Source of the DNA: Caldilineaceae bacterium
GTDB taxonomy: Bacteria > Chloroflexota > Anaerolineae > Caldilineales > Caldilineaceae
Assembly: GCA_020634755.1 (NCBI GenBank)
Contig: JACKBC010000003.1
Coordinates: 124,001-188,000, forward strand
Direction of reading: 5' to 3'
DNA length: 64,000 nucleotides
This document shows positions 9,161 through 17,852 of the stretch, piece by piece (the stretch's first letter is position 1; each line of letters opens with the position of its first letter). Made by a program: the position numbers and the translations under genes. The notes beneath the pieces were generated by a model. That model saw nothing but the letters and a program-made list of their open reading frames with translations. It was not told the origin of the DNA and did not search any database.

Positions 9161-9354
9161 TAGTATAGCAAAGAAGTTTGGTAGGGTGGATCAGAAAATG
9201 GACGGGGATTATACCTGTCCATGGCGCCTGGTTGTGACCTAGCTAGCTGGCTAGGAACAGTTGACGGGGCGTCGCCAACTTTGCGATAGCAACGATATAT
9301 CTGGTAATTGAGTACGAAAAAGCCGTCTCTATTTGGTTGCGTTCTTGAGTGAAA

Positions 9355-10005
9355 TCAAGATAAAAGCGGCGCAAAAAATCTGCTTGCGAACTGGACTGCT
9401 TCGGCTAATGTAAAAATTTCTCGTCCTTCTGTGTGGTCAGAAAGCCATTGCGCGGCCACACTTTGGCCGCGCAGAAAGATCATCTCTGTGCACAGGCTAT
9501 CGGCACAGCAAGATGAGCCATTGGCAGCGGTCCAGCCAATGCCAACGTAAATATCCGCCGCCTGATCCTCATGCTGCACCGTCTCACCGACCATGGATAT
9601 TGCGATGGGCGCCGCCGTGACGCTGCACCGCGATGAGATGCGCGTGTGCGCTTGAAACATGGGCGCAATCGCCAATGCATCCAGGGCGCACATGGCGTAA
9701 AGCCGGCGCCCGTTCACTTGCACGGCGTGGCCGCGGTTGCTTGTGGTGAACGGATAGGCTCCGATCAGGTCACCGGCAGCGGAAATTGTGATCATGTCGT
9801 ATTGGTGCAATTGGGCAAGTGCGGCCGGCACATCGGTGACTATTTCTGCCATCTCGGCTTTGGTTAAGGGCCGACCACGGGCAACAAACGAGCTGAGGAT
9901 CTGTTGGTGCAGCATCTTCACTGGCGGCTGGCATTGAGCTTGACGTGCTTGCAACGGCAGAATTTGGTTCAAATGGTCTAATGCGTTTTGGAGCTTACTG
10001 GACAT
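9355..10005 (-). CDS. Alkylmercury lyase (MerB)-like protein
   Basis: 216 residues, the usual MerB length. MerB cleaves carbon-mercury bonds using two cysteines and an aspartate. All three are present in matching context: Cys106 and Asp109 in RRLYAMCALDALA (MerB Cys96/Asp99) and Cys172 in LCTEMIFL (MerB Cys159). The non-essential SSRC cysteine also aligns (Cys127). The N-terminus has the winged-helix-like part, and DHTEGREIFTLAEA near the end matches the MerB C-terminus. Start ATG 10005 follows AGAGGA; the frame is open further upstream but through repeats. No merA, merR or merT is near, so the role in mercury resistance is uncertain. Confidence 0.8.
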   Translation of the reverse strand: MSSKLQNALDHLNQILPLQARQAQCQPPVKMLHQQILSSFVARGRPLTKAEMAEIVTDVPAALAQLHQYDMITISAAGDLIGAYPFTTSNRGHAVQVNGRRLYAMCALDALAIAPMFQAHTRISSRCSVTAAPIAISMVGETVQHEDQAADIYVGIGWTAANGSSCCADSLCTEMIFLRGQSVAAQWLSDHTEGREIFTLAEAVQFASRFFAPLLS

Positions 10006-10045
10006 GGTGCATCCTCTTCTATATTTGGGACTTATGCAAGATTTA

Positions 10046-10127
10046 GGACTTACGCAAGCCTGGCGTAAAACTTGCTTGGTCAACCATGCCCTGCTTTCCT
10101 GGTTATCCACGGGCGCTGCGTAAGGTG
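10046..10127 (-). repeat. Family-3 TIR element, copy 1
   Basis: GGACTTACGCAAGCCTGG on the left and GGGCGCTGCGTAAGG on the right are inverted ends. The reverse complement aligns with 26443-26520 and 38041-38120. A duplicated end (GGACTTATGCAAG) sits just left at 10028. It lies in the 5' region of the merB-like gene. Confidence 0.7.
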
Positions 10128-10134
10128 TAATATT

Positions 10135-10222
10135 TTCAGCACACCACAACGGTGTTGGCAATATAGGCTCCGGTCTCGATTTAGAGATCCAGCCCTGTCC
10201 CATGCTGTTGCGATCTGCTGAT
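10135..10222 (-). repeat. Family-1 structured element, copy 3
   Basis: On the minus strand it begins ATCAGCAGATCGCAAC, carries AATCGAGACCGGAGCCT, and ends GTTGTGGTGTGCTGA. The outer ends changed together relative to other copies (AGTA/TACT became AGCA/TGCT), which preserves pairing. Confidence 0.78.
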
Positions 10223-10909
10223 TTTGGATTTGTTGTCCACAGTATACCAGAAGCATGCAGCACAACAGGTAGAGTGCGCTGGTCGGAAGGCCGCATCAAG
10301 CGCATTGTGCGCGACCACATCTGGCTACATCGGTTTGTGGCGTGTTGTACTGGACAAGGAGCGCGCTGATTATTTGTGCAAAGTGTATAACGGTCTTGGT
10401 TGCTCATTGTGAAAGGTGGCTAATGTAACTTAGCAGCCGGAGGAGTAGACTCTCAGATCGAGCTGTAAAACTATGCACATTGCCATACGTTAAACATGAA
10501 GGCTTTTCCAAAAATTAAAATACCCGTTCGGGCGCATGTTTCGCTTGGAATAAAGCAGCTATACGGCGGTGTACTGAGTATAACGCTGCGTAAGTCGTAC
10601 GGGTATCTAAGTCATCGTCAAGAAATAAGTTGGCGGCCAAACCTGTCAGGTCTCGAAGACCTGACAGGTTTAAATCGACAAGTTATTTCTAAACAGTGAC
10701 TAATTTGCTGGAATGGCCCAGGCCAGAAAGGATATTGCCTATCGGCAAAGCCATCCAAACGAATAACTCAATTTCCATGCCAGCAGTCGGGCCGCTGTCG
10801 GCGCCACCGGGGTCGGTGGAGTATGTGTTTGTGGAATCTGTACACAATGCACAAAAGGGTCGCTTTAGTTGTTATCATGCAGTTGAAGCGAGGTTAACAA
10901 GGAAAATTT
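10223..10909. other. Non-coding gap with palindromes before amtB
   Basis: No credible gene: the short frames here lack homology signals and run through palindromes. Visible items are an imperfect inverted repeat at about 10519-10606 (ATACCCGT ends), the hairpin at 10621-10690, and the ribosome-binding site AAGGAAAATTT before amtB. Nothing was recognised from 10260 to 10500. Confidence 0.5.
10621..10690. repeat. Long hairpin with AAACCTGTCAGGTCT arms
   Basis: The perfect core AAACCTGTCAGGTCT / AGACCTGACAGGTTT (10639-10671) is nested in AGAAATAA / TTATTTCT outer arms. A related hairpin with AAACCGGTCAGGTCT arms is at 26683-26715. Confidence 0.65.
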
Positions 10910-12367
10910 ATGGACGAACTGAAAACCAGCGTTGATGTGCTGACCGTCAACGCAAATATATTATGGTTACTATTGGCCGGCTTCATGGTGTTCTTCATGC
11001 AAGCCGGTTTTGCATTGGTGGAAACTGGCTTTACGCGGGCCAAGAATGTGGCGCACACCATGATGATGAATATGATGGTCTTTTGTGTGGGCGCCATTGG
11101 CTACTGGATTTGCGGCTTTGCCTTTGAGTTTGGCGCCGTCAATTATAGCTATGCCGAAACCGCGCGTAGCGCCACGCAGGCATCACCCGTTTGGGCCTTT
11201 TCACCGGTGACGCTGGGTGCTTGGGGCGATGCGCTTTCCAGTGGGCTGCGTATTGGCGAACAGTGGGGCATTTTAGGGCTGAGCGGTTTTTTCTTGCAGG
11301 GGATTCAGCTTAGCATGGCCGGCATCTTTGCCTTCTTTATGTTTCAGATGGTCTTTATGGACACAGCTGCCACCATTCCCACCGGCTCTGGCGCGGAACG
11401 TCTGCGCTTTAGCGGCTTTATTATCATGGGGTTCTGGGTCAGCATGTTTATCTATCCGCTGGTTGGCAATTGGGTGTGGGGTGGCGGCTGGCTGGCCAAT
11501 TTGGGCCGCACCGTGGGTTTGGGCAATGGCTCCGTCGACTTTGCCGGTTCTGGCGTAGTGCATATGACGGGGGGCGCCGTTGGCTTGGCCATCGCACTGG
11601 TATTGGGGCCACGACTGGGGCGTTTTAATGCCGACGGTTCGCCCAATGCCATCCCTGGCCATGACATTCCCATGGGCATATTGGGCACGATTATTCTTTT
11701 CTTTGGCTGGTTTGGCTTCAATCCCGGCTCCACGTTGGGCATCCAGGGCGCGCTCATTAACTTGGTGTCGTTGGCGACGGTGAATACATTGCTGGCCGGC
11801 GCAGCAGCGGGCATGAGCGCCATGTTCTACATGTGGTGGTTTGGTCCGGCCAAGCGACCCGACCCAGCCATGTCGGTCAATGGCGTGTTGGCCGGGCTGG
11901 TCGCCATTACGGCCCCCTGTGCTTTTGTAACGGCGTGGGCTGCCGTGGTCATTGGGTTGGTGGCCGGTGTGCTGGTCTGCCTCGCCTCTTTCGGGTTAGA
12001 GCGGATGCGCATCGACGATCCGGTGGGTGCAGTGCCGGTCCATTTTGTCAATGGTTTGTGGGGTCTGCTGGCGGTGGGTCTTTTTAGCGCGGGCAACCCG
12101 GATACAGCCGCTTGGAACGGCATTGATACCGCGGTCACTGGTCTCTTTTATGGTGGTGGTGTGGGGCAATTGTTGGCGCAACTGTGTGAAATCACGGCGA
12201 TTTTCGTCTTTGTCTTCGGCCTATCTTACGTTTTCTTCCACATACTCAATGGCTGGGGCTTATTGCGCAGCGATCCCAATGCTGAAATCTTGGGGCTAGA
12301 TATTCCCGAGATGGGCGCACGTGGCTACTGGCAGGGTTCGCATCCCAACATTCGCACAGTGATGTGA
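10910..12367 (+). CDS. amtB: Ammonium transporter, Amt family
   Basis: Trimeric inner-membrane channel for ammonium/ammonia. 485 residues with eleven predicted helices. Family signatures are FFMQAGFALVETGFTRAKN near the N-terminus, the pore-region histidine contexts VHMTGGAVGLA and VHFVNGLWGLLAVGLF, and GWFGFNPGS. It lacks a cleavable signal peptide. AAGGA precedes ATG 10910. A PII gene starts 11 bp downstream; amtB-glnK is a widely conserved pair in which PII blocks the channel at high nitrogen. Confidence 0.95.
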   Translation: MDELKTSVDVLTVNANILWLLLAGFMVFFMQAGFALVETGFTRAKNVAHTMMMNMMVFCVGAIGYWICGFAFEFGAVNYSYAETARSATQASPVWAFSPVTLGAWGDALSSGLRIGEQWGILGLSGFFLQGIQLSMAGIFAFFMFQMVFMDTAATIPTGSGAERLRFSGFIIMGFWVSMFIYPLVGNWVWGGGWLANLGRTVGLGNGSVDFAGSGVVHMTGGAVGLAIALVLGPRLGRFNADGSPNAIPGHDIPMGILGTIILFFGWFGFNPGSTLGIQGALINLVSLATVNTLLAGAAAGMSAMFYMWWFGPAKRPDPAMSVNGVLAGLVAITAPCAFVTAWAAVVIGLVAGVLVCLASFGLERMRIDDPVGAVPVHFVNGLWGLLAVGLFSAGNPDTAAWNGIDTAVTGLFYGGGVGQLLAQLCEITAIFVFVFGLSYVFFHILNGWGLLRSDPNAEILGLDIPEMGARGYWQGSHPNIRTVM

Positions 12368-12377
12368 GGCATAAATC

Positions 12378-12758
12378 ATGACAAAGAAAATTGAAGCATT
12401 TATTCGCGAAGAAAAGTTTGAGGATGTGAAGCAGGCGCTCTATGACATTGGCATTGTGGGCATGAACGTGATCGAAGTGCACGGACACGGGCGGCAGGGC
12501 GGTATTACCATGGCCTGGCGCACGGGCACCTACAAGGTCGATCTGCTGCCGCGCTATCAGCTCAACATTGTGCTGAGCGACCACAATGTGGAAAAGGCGG
12601 TTGAGACCATCCGCAAGGCCGCCCATACGGGCCAAGTGGGTGATGGGGTCATCTTTATCTATCCAGTTGAAGATGTGATCCGCATCCGCACCAATGAGCG
12701 CGGCCGCGAGGCCTTGACTTATGAAGGGGACATTGATACACGGGCCAAGAAAAAGTAA
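12378..12758 (+). CDS. glnK: Nitrogen regulatory PII protein (GlnK type)
   Basis: 126 residues, slightly longer than the common 112. PII proteins sense 2-oxoglutarate, ATP/ADP and glutamine status. The start KKIEAFIREEKFEDVKQAL, the T-loop ending RTGTYKVDLLPR, and the B-loop HTGQVGDGVIFIYPVEDVIRIR are all recognisable. Tyr52 lies where the uridylylated Tyr51 of GlnB sits. The T-loop differs from E. coli (TMAWRTGTY), so the modification enzyme cannot be assumed. Almost certainly co-transcribed with amtB. Confidence 0.94.
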   Translation: MTKKIEAFIREEKFEDVKQALYDIGIVGMNVIEVHGHGRQGGITMAWRTGTYKVDLLPRYQLNIVLSDHNVEKAVETIRKAAHTGQVGDGVIFIYPVEDVIRIRTNERGREALTYEGDIDTRAKKK

Positions 12759-12862
12759 CGGCTCTTTGGCATCTCAGGAGACATGTACTGTCAACTCTCT
12801 GAGATCCGGTTGAACCAAAATAACAAGGCGTCTGCGCGACGGCGAATAGACGCTGTAGTTCG

Positions 12863-12896
12863 ATACCCGGTCATGCTGGCCGGGTATTTCTATTTC
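12863..12896 (+). terminator. Terminator after amtB-glnK
   Basis: ATACCCGG pairs with CCGGGTAT, followed by TTCTATTTCC. A weaker hairpin (TCTCAG/CTGAGA) precedes it at about 12772-12806. Confidence 0.7.
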
Positions 12897-12968
12897 CCCG
12901 AAAAGTCATGCTATCATAATGGGCCTACAACCCCTCTATTCTAGGATTTCCAAACGAAAGGCCCAATT

Positions 12969-13784
12969 ATGTCGGACGAGACGATCTATCTTCTTGTGCG
13001 TGCCGATGATATCGGATTTTGCCAGGCTGCCAACCAGGCCTGCATCGACGTTTTTAACCAAGGCATCTGTCGCTCTGTGGAGATCATGGCGCCGTGTCCC
13101 TGGTTTCCTCAAGCGGTCAAATTGCTGCAAGCCCATCGCAACTATGATGTGGGTGTCCACTTTACGCTGACCAGCGAATGGGAGAACATGAAGTGGCGAC
13201 CGGTTTCCGACGCCAAGAGTGTAGCGGCTGAGGATGGCTATTTTTACCGCACCTATCGCAAAAACGACAATTATCCCGACGAAATTACCTTTGAGCAGGG
13301 AGACTGGACGCCGGCCGATGTGGAAAAAGAGCTGCGCGCCCAGATCGAGCTGATCCGCAAACATGTGCCGTGGGTCACGCACGCCACCACGCACATGGGT
13401 GGGCTGCGCGACAATCCCGATTTCCAGAACGTGGTGGATGGCTTGATCGCCGAATATGATCTGGCTGTGGATCTGCAAGCCAACGGCTTTGAGCGCGTGC
13501 GTGCCTTCGGCGAAAACAGCCAAGCGCTGGAACCTGCCGAAAAGATTACGCGCTTGCGCCAAACATTGGCAGAACTGCAGCCCGGTCGCTGGATTCATGT
13601 GGATCACCCAGCATATAATACGCCGGAGACGCGCCAAATTCATCACGTGGGCTATGAGCGCGTGGCCATCGATCGGCAGGGCGTTGTGGAGGCGTGGACC
13701 GATGCCGGCGTGAAAGAGATTGTGGCTCAGCGCAACATTCGGCTGGTGAGCTATGGCGATGTGAAGCGGGGGAGCCTGAATTAG
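12969..13784 (+). CDS. ChbG/HpnK (YdjC-like) family carbohydrate deacetylase
   Basis: 271 residues. The family removes acetyl groups from N-acetylated sugars, such as diacetylchitobiose, using a metal. The N-terminal IYLLVRADDIGFCQAAN gives the conserved Asp-Asp metal/catalytic pair. GVHFTLTSEW and THATTHMGG give the metal histidines, and VDHPAYN sits near the end. There is no signal peptide, so it acts in the cytoplasm. A GH3 glycosidase follows 75 bp downstream, consistent with breakdown of an imported oligosaccharide. The exact substrate is not readable. Confidence 0.82.
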   Translation: MSDETIYLLVRADDIGFCQAANQACIDVFNQGICRSVEIMAPCPWFPQAVKLLQAHRNYDVGVHFTLTSEWENMKWRPVSDAKSVAAEDGYFYRTYRKNDNYPDEITFEQGDWTPADVEKELRAQIELIRKHVPWVTHATTHMGGLRDNPDFQNVVDGLIAEYDLAVDLQANGFERVRAFGENSQALEPAEKITRLRQTLAELQPGRWIHVDHPAYNTPETRQIHHVGYERVAIDRQGVVEAWTDAGVKEIVAQRNIRLVSYGDVKRGSLN

Positions 13785-13859
13785 CGCCCAGATTTAGGCG
13801 GTTCCCCAACAACCAGTGGATTGCGACAGCCTGGGGCATGTGATGAAACGAGGAATAGT

Positions 13860-16196
13860 ATGCGTTCAGATGGTCATACTGTTGATGTTGATGCTCTGAT
13901 CCAGAAGATGACGCTGGCGGAAAAAGCCGCTTTATGCACCGGCGCCAGCGCTTGGACTACCACACCGATCGAGCGGCTGGATATTCCCGCATTGCTCATG
14001 ACCGATGGTCCGCACGGGGTGCGCCGCGTGCCGGATGTCAACTCGATGGGCGCGCCCAGCTTGCCCGCCACTTGCTTTCCCACGGCGTCGGCGCTGGCCG
14101 CCAGTTGGGATGTGGCGCTGCTGCGCGAAATGGGGCAGGCATTGGCGGTGGAGGCCATTGCCCAAGGCGTAAACCTGCTGCTGGGGCCGGGCATCAACAT
14201 GAAGCGTTCGCCACTCTGCGGGCGTAACTTTGAGTATTTTGCCGAAGATCCGCTGCTGGCCGGTGAGCTAGCCGCAGCCCTCATTAGCGGCATCCAGAGC
14301 CAAGGTGTGGGCACGTCGCTCAAGCACTTTGCCGCCAACAATCAAGAGACGCGGCGCTTTACCGTCAATGCCGATGTGGATGAGCGCACGCTGCGCGAAA
14401 TTTACCTCCCCGCATTTGAGATAGTCGTTAAAAAAGCGCAGCCCTGGTCGATTATGTGCGCCTATAACAAGCTGAACGGCACATTCTGCTCCGAACATAA
14501 ACAGCTGCTCATCGATATTCTAAAAGACGAGTGGGAGTTTGAAGGCTTTGTGGTTTCAGATTGGGGCGCCGTGCGCGATCGGGTGGCGGCGCTAGCGGGC
14601 GGATTGGACTTGGAGATGCCCGGCCCCAAAGCGCGGCGCACCCAGGAGGTGATCGATGCCGTGCATGCGGGCCAGCTATCCGAAGAATCTTTGAACGAAG
14701 CGGCGCGCCGCATTTTGCGCATTGTGTTTAAGGCGGCTACATTTCCAAAGCCCGCTGCGTCCACTTTTGATGCTGAGGCCCACCACGCCCTGGCCCGGCG
14801 CATTGCCGGTGAGACTATTGTGCTGCTCAAGAATGAGGGCTTGCTGCCGTTGCCCAAAGATGGGTACATTGCCGTGATTGGCCGTAGCGCACAGGCCGCG
14901 CACATTCAGGGCGGCGGCAGTTCGCACATCAATCCAACGCAGGTCGATGTGCCCTTTGCTGAAGTGCAGGCGCTAGCCGGTGACGCTGAGGTGATCTATA
15001 GCCAGGGCTATCCGGCGGGTCTTGAATTTGACCAGCTGCTGATTGATGCCGCTGTGCAAACCGCGCAAGATGCGGATGTGGCCTTGCTCTATATTGCGCT
15101 ACCGGCCGCCATTGAATCGGAAGGATATGACCGCACCAGCCTGGATCTGACGCCACAGCAGGTGGCGCTGATCAAAGCCGTCTGCGCGGTGCAGCCGCGT
15201 ACGGTGGTGATTCTCAATAGCGGCGGCGTGGTGGCCGTGGACGCGTGGTTCGACGCACCGGCTGCCATGCTGCAAGCGTGGATGATGGGGCAGGCCGGCG
15301 GCGGCGCCATTGCCGATGTGCTCTTTGGCGTGGTCAACCCATCTGGCAAGCTGGCGGAAACGTATCCGCTGCGGCTGGCCGATACGCCGGCGTATCTCAA
15401 CTTCCCCGGTGACAAAGACCAAGTGCGCTATGGCGAGGGCCTCTATATTGGCTATCGCTATTACGATGCCAAGGCGCTGCCCGTGCGCTTTCCGTTTGGC
15501 TTTGGCCTATCGTACACGACATTTGCGTATAGTAATTTACGCTTGTCCAGTACGCAGTTCAAAGATATGGATGGGCTGACCGTCAGCGTCGATGTAACCA
15601 ATACGGGCACAGTGGCCGGCAAAGAGGTGGTGCAGATCTACGTCCATGATCAGCAGGCCCAATTGGCGCGCCCGCCCAAAGAATTAAAGGAGTTTGCCAA
15701 AGTGGGGCTGCAACCGGGGGAAACCAAAACCGTCACCATTGCGCTCGACTTTCGCGCCTTTGCCTATTATCACCCCGGCCATGGCCAATGGATTGCCGAA
15801 GATGGCGACTTTGATATTTTGGTGGGCGCATCGGCGGCGGACATCCGCTGTCAAGCCACCGCCACATTGGCGTCGACCGTTGAACTGCCCAGCCTGCTCA
15901 ACCGCCATTCCACCATTGGTGACTGGCTGGAAGATCCACGCGGACGCGTTGTCTTTGCGCCGCTTTACGAGCAGATGATGGCCGGTCTTAGTACCATGTT
16001 TGGCGGCGAGGAAGATGATAGCCAGCATGATGGCAAAAGTGAAGCTCAGGTGGAGCCCGCTGAGCCGGATGCCATTGGTATGGACATGATGGGCTTTCTG
16101 CGCCAAACGCCGCTGCTCAGCATTCTACATTTCCAGGAGAGCGCCCTGCCCGCACCAGCCGACGACATTGTGGATGGACTCCTGGCGCAATTGTAG
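13860..16196 (+). CDS. Glycoside hydrolase family 3 (beta-glucosidase/xylosidase type)
   Basis: 778 residues with the full GH3 layout: TIM-barrel N-domain (LLMTDGPHGVR, GPGINMKRSPLCGRNFEYF, SLKHFAANNQE), nucleophile Asp234 in GFVVSDWGAV, the second alpha/beta domain (VIGRSAQAAHIQGGGS), and a C-terminal Fn3-like domain (YPLRLADTPAYLNFPG, GYRYYDAKALPVRFPFGFGLSYTTF in two parts). No signal peptide, so it is intracellular. Start ATG 13860 follows ACGAGGA; an upstream in-frame TTG was rejected. An extra 60-residue Glu/Asp-rich tail extends past the usual end. Substrate specificity cannot be told. Confidence 0.92.
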   Translation: MRSDGHTVDVDALIQKMTLAEKAALCTGASAWTTTPIERLDIPALLMTDGPHGVRRVPDVNSMGAPSLPATCFPTASALAASWDVALLREMGQALAVEAIAQGVNLLLGPGINMKRSPLCGRNFEYFAEDPLLAGELAAALISGIQSQGVGTSLKHFAANNQETRRFTVNADVDERTLREIYLPAFEIVVKKAQPWSIMCAYNKLNGTFCSEHKQLLIDILKDEWEFEGFVVSDWGAVRDRVAALAGGLDLEMPGPKARRTQEVIDAVHAGQLSEESLNEAARRILRIVFKAATFPKPAASTFDAEAHHALARRIAGETIVLLKNEGLLPLPKDGYIAVIGRSAQAAHIQGGGSSHINPTQVDVPFAEVQALAGDAEVIYSQGYPAGLEFDQLLIDAAVQTAQDADVALLYIALPAAIESEGYDRTSLDLTPQQVALIKAVCAVQPRTVVILNSGGVVAVDAWFDAPAAMLQAWMMGQAGGGAIADVLFGVVNPSGKLAETYPLRLADTPAYLNFPGDKDQVRYGEGLYIGYRYYDAKALPVRFPFGFGLSYTTFAYSNLRLSSTQFKDMDGLTVSVDVTNTGTVAGKEVVQIYVHDQQAQLARPPKELKEFAKVGLQPGETKTVTIALDFRAFAYYHPGHGQWIAEDGDFDILVGASAADIRCQATATLASTVELPSLLNRHSTIGDWLEDPRGRVVFAPLYEQMMAGLSTMFGGEEDDSQHDGKSEAQVEPAEPDAIGMDMMGFLRQTPLLSILHFQESALPAPADDIVDGLLAQL

Positions 16197-16200
16197 GGGC

Positions 16201-16340
16201 AGTCAGCTGGTTAGCTAGTCAGCTAGTCAGCTAGTCAGCTGAAATGCTGACCAGCTGAAATGCTGATAGCTGAAATGCTGACCAGCTGAAATGCTGACAG
16301 CTGAAATGCTGACAGCTAAAATGCTGACCAGCTCAAAATC
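16201..16340. repeat. Short tandem repeats (AGCTGAAATGCTGAC units)
   Basis: Begins with three copies of TAGTCAGC and continues with about six AGCTGAAATGCTGA(C/T) units up to the ribosome-binding site of the next gene. The 20-mer GCTGATAGCTGAAATGCTGA recurs inverted at about 29945-29967. Confidence 0.75.
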
Positions 16341-16352
16341 CGAGGTGAAATC

Positions 16353-17591
16353 ATGCAATATCCTGTTATCATTGCGGGGGCCGGTCCGGGGGGATTGGTG
16401 TTGGCGTTGGCGCTGCACCAGCGCGGCATCCCCGTGCGGATGTTTGAAGCCGTACATGAGTTGAAGCCGTTGGGCGTGGGCATCAATTTGCTGCCCCATT
16501 CCGTGCGCGTGCTGCACGATCTGGGTCTGGAAGAAGGGCTGGCCAGCTTGGCCATCCAGACCGCCGAATTGCGCTACGTGAATAAATTTGGCCAGCTGAT
16601 CTGGGCCGAGCCGCGTGGAATGGCTGCTGGATACAACTATCCCCAATATTCGATCCATCGTGGCGAGCTGCAAATGCTGCTGTATGAAACGGCCCAAACG
16701 CGGCTGGGCGCGGATGCCATCCAAAGCGGCTGCGCGCTGGCAGATTGGACCGATGAAGCCGACGGCATTCGCGTGCACCTGCGCGATGCAGATGGCGCGA
16801 TGCACGAAGCCCAGGGGTGTTGTCTAATTGCCGCCGATGGCATTCATTCCACCGCGCGCCGTAAGCTCTATCCCGACGAAGGACCACCGCTCTATTCGGG
16901 CCGCATCCTCTGGCGCGCGGTCAGCGAAGGCGCACCATTTCTGGGCGGGCGCACAATGATTATGGCCGGGCATCAACACCAGAAGTTTGTCTGTTATCCC
17001 ATTTCGCACGCTCATGCCCAACGCGGCCGCTCACTGATCAATTGGATCGCCGAGCTAAACGTGCCGGACTGGACGCCGCCACCGCAGGATTGGCGCAACG
17101 AGGTCTCTAAGGAGCGCTTTGCCGCCGAGTTTGCGACATGGCGTTTTGGCTGGCTGGATGTGCCCACCCTGATTGACACAACCAGCGCCATCTACGAATA
17201 CCCCATGGTGGATCGCGACCCGCTGCCGGCTTGGACCCACGGCCATATGACGCTGCTGGGTGATGCCGCACATCCCATGTATCCCATTGGCTCCAACGGC
17301 GCCTCACAAGCCATTCTGGATGCCGAACTGCTGGCCGCTCAGCTTGCGGAACAAGAGGACATTGCACAGGCGCTGGCCAATTATGAAGCGGCGCGGCGGC
17401 CGGCCACGGCCAAAATTGTGCTGATGAATCGGCAAAATGGGCCTGAGCAGGTCATGCAGATGGCCGAGGAGCGCGCGCCCGACGGCTTTGCGCACATTCA
17501 CGATGTGATTGCGCAAGCCGAGCTGGAAGAGATTGCCCAGCGCTATAAGCAAGCTGCGGGCTTCAGCTTGCAGCAAGTGAATCGAGGATAG
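16353..17591 (+). CDS. FAD-dependent monooxygenase (p-hydroxybenzoate hydroxylase fold)
   Basis: 412 residues. The N-terminal Rossmann motif VIIAGAGPGGLVLALAL binds FAD. Arg-containing YSIHRGELQMLL, the DG motif CCLIAADGIHSTAR, and the GD motif LLGDAAHPMYPIGSNGASQA are all at the expected places. Such enzymes hydroxylate aromatic or related substrates with NAD(P)H and O2, so an oxygen-using lifestyle is implied. The closest style is the flavin-dependent oxidoreductases of salicylate-hydroxylase type. The specific substrate is unknown. Start ATG 16353 follows GAGGTG. Confidence 0.88.
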   Translation: MQYPVIIAGAGPGGLVLALALHQRGIPVRMFEAVHELKPLGVGINLLPHSVRVLHDLGLEEGLASLAIQTAELRYVNKFGQLIWAEPRGMAAGYNYPQYSIHRGELQMLLYETAQTRLGADAIQSGCALADWTDEADGIRVHLRDADGAMHEAQGCCLIAADGIHSTARRKLYPDEGPPLYSGRILWRAVSEGAPFLGGRTMIMAGHQHQKFVCYPISHAHAQRGRSLINWIAELNVPDWTPPPQDWRNEVSKERFAAEFATWRFGWLDVPTLIDTTSAIYEYPMVDRDPLPAWTHGHMTLLGDAAHPMYPIGSNGASQAILDAELLAAQLAEQEDIAQALANYEAARRPATAKIVLMNRQNGPEQVMQMAEERAPDGFAHIHDVIAQAELEEIAQRYKQAAGFSLQQVNRG

Positions 17592-17696
17592 GCGTGACAG
17601 GTGGTGGGCAGCATATTAGGGCCATCGCGTACCTTAAGAATGTAGGGTTAAAACCCGCAGTTGACACGGAAAAGCGGTCTCAACCGCTTGCCATTT

Positions 17697-17716
17697 AGCC
17701 GCTGCGGCGGCTTTTC
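17697..17716 (+). terminator. Terminator-like hairpin after the monooxygenase
   Basis: AGCCGC-TGCG-GCGGCT followed by TTTC. Two smaller hairpins (GGGTTAAAACCC; AAGCGGTCTCAACCGCTT) precede it between 17644 and 17689. Confidence 0.55.
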
Positions 17717-17852
17717 ATTGTGAGCTGCCGGATTTATCCGTTGCGATTACGAAGTTCGCGATTGCCCTACAGCATATCACCAGCTACCTGCCACCCCTAC
17801 CCCTTGTGGTATAATAGGCTCATTTTGACCAACCAGATGGCGAATTCGTATA

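Noticed and set aside
10496..10935. Two small plus-strand frames before amtB
   Set aside because: The first runs through a perfect hairpin and the second overlaps the amtB start; neither has a ribosome-binding site or recognisable content.
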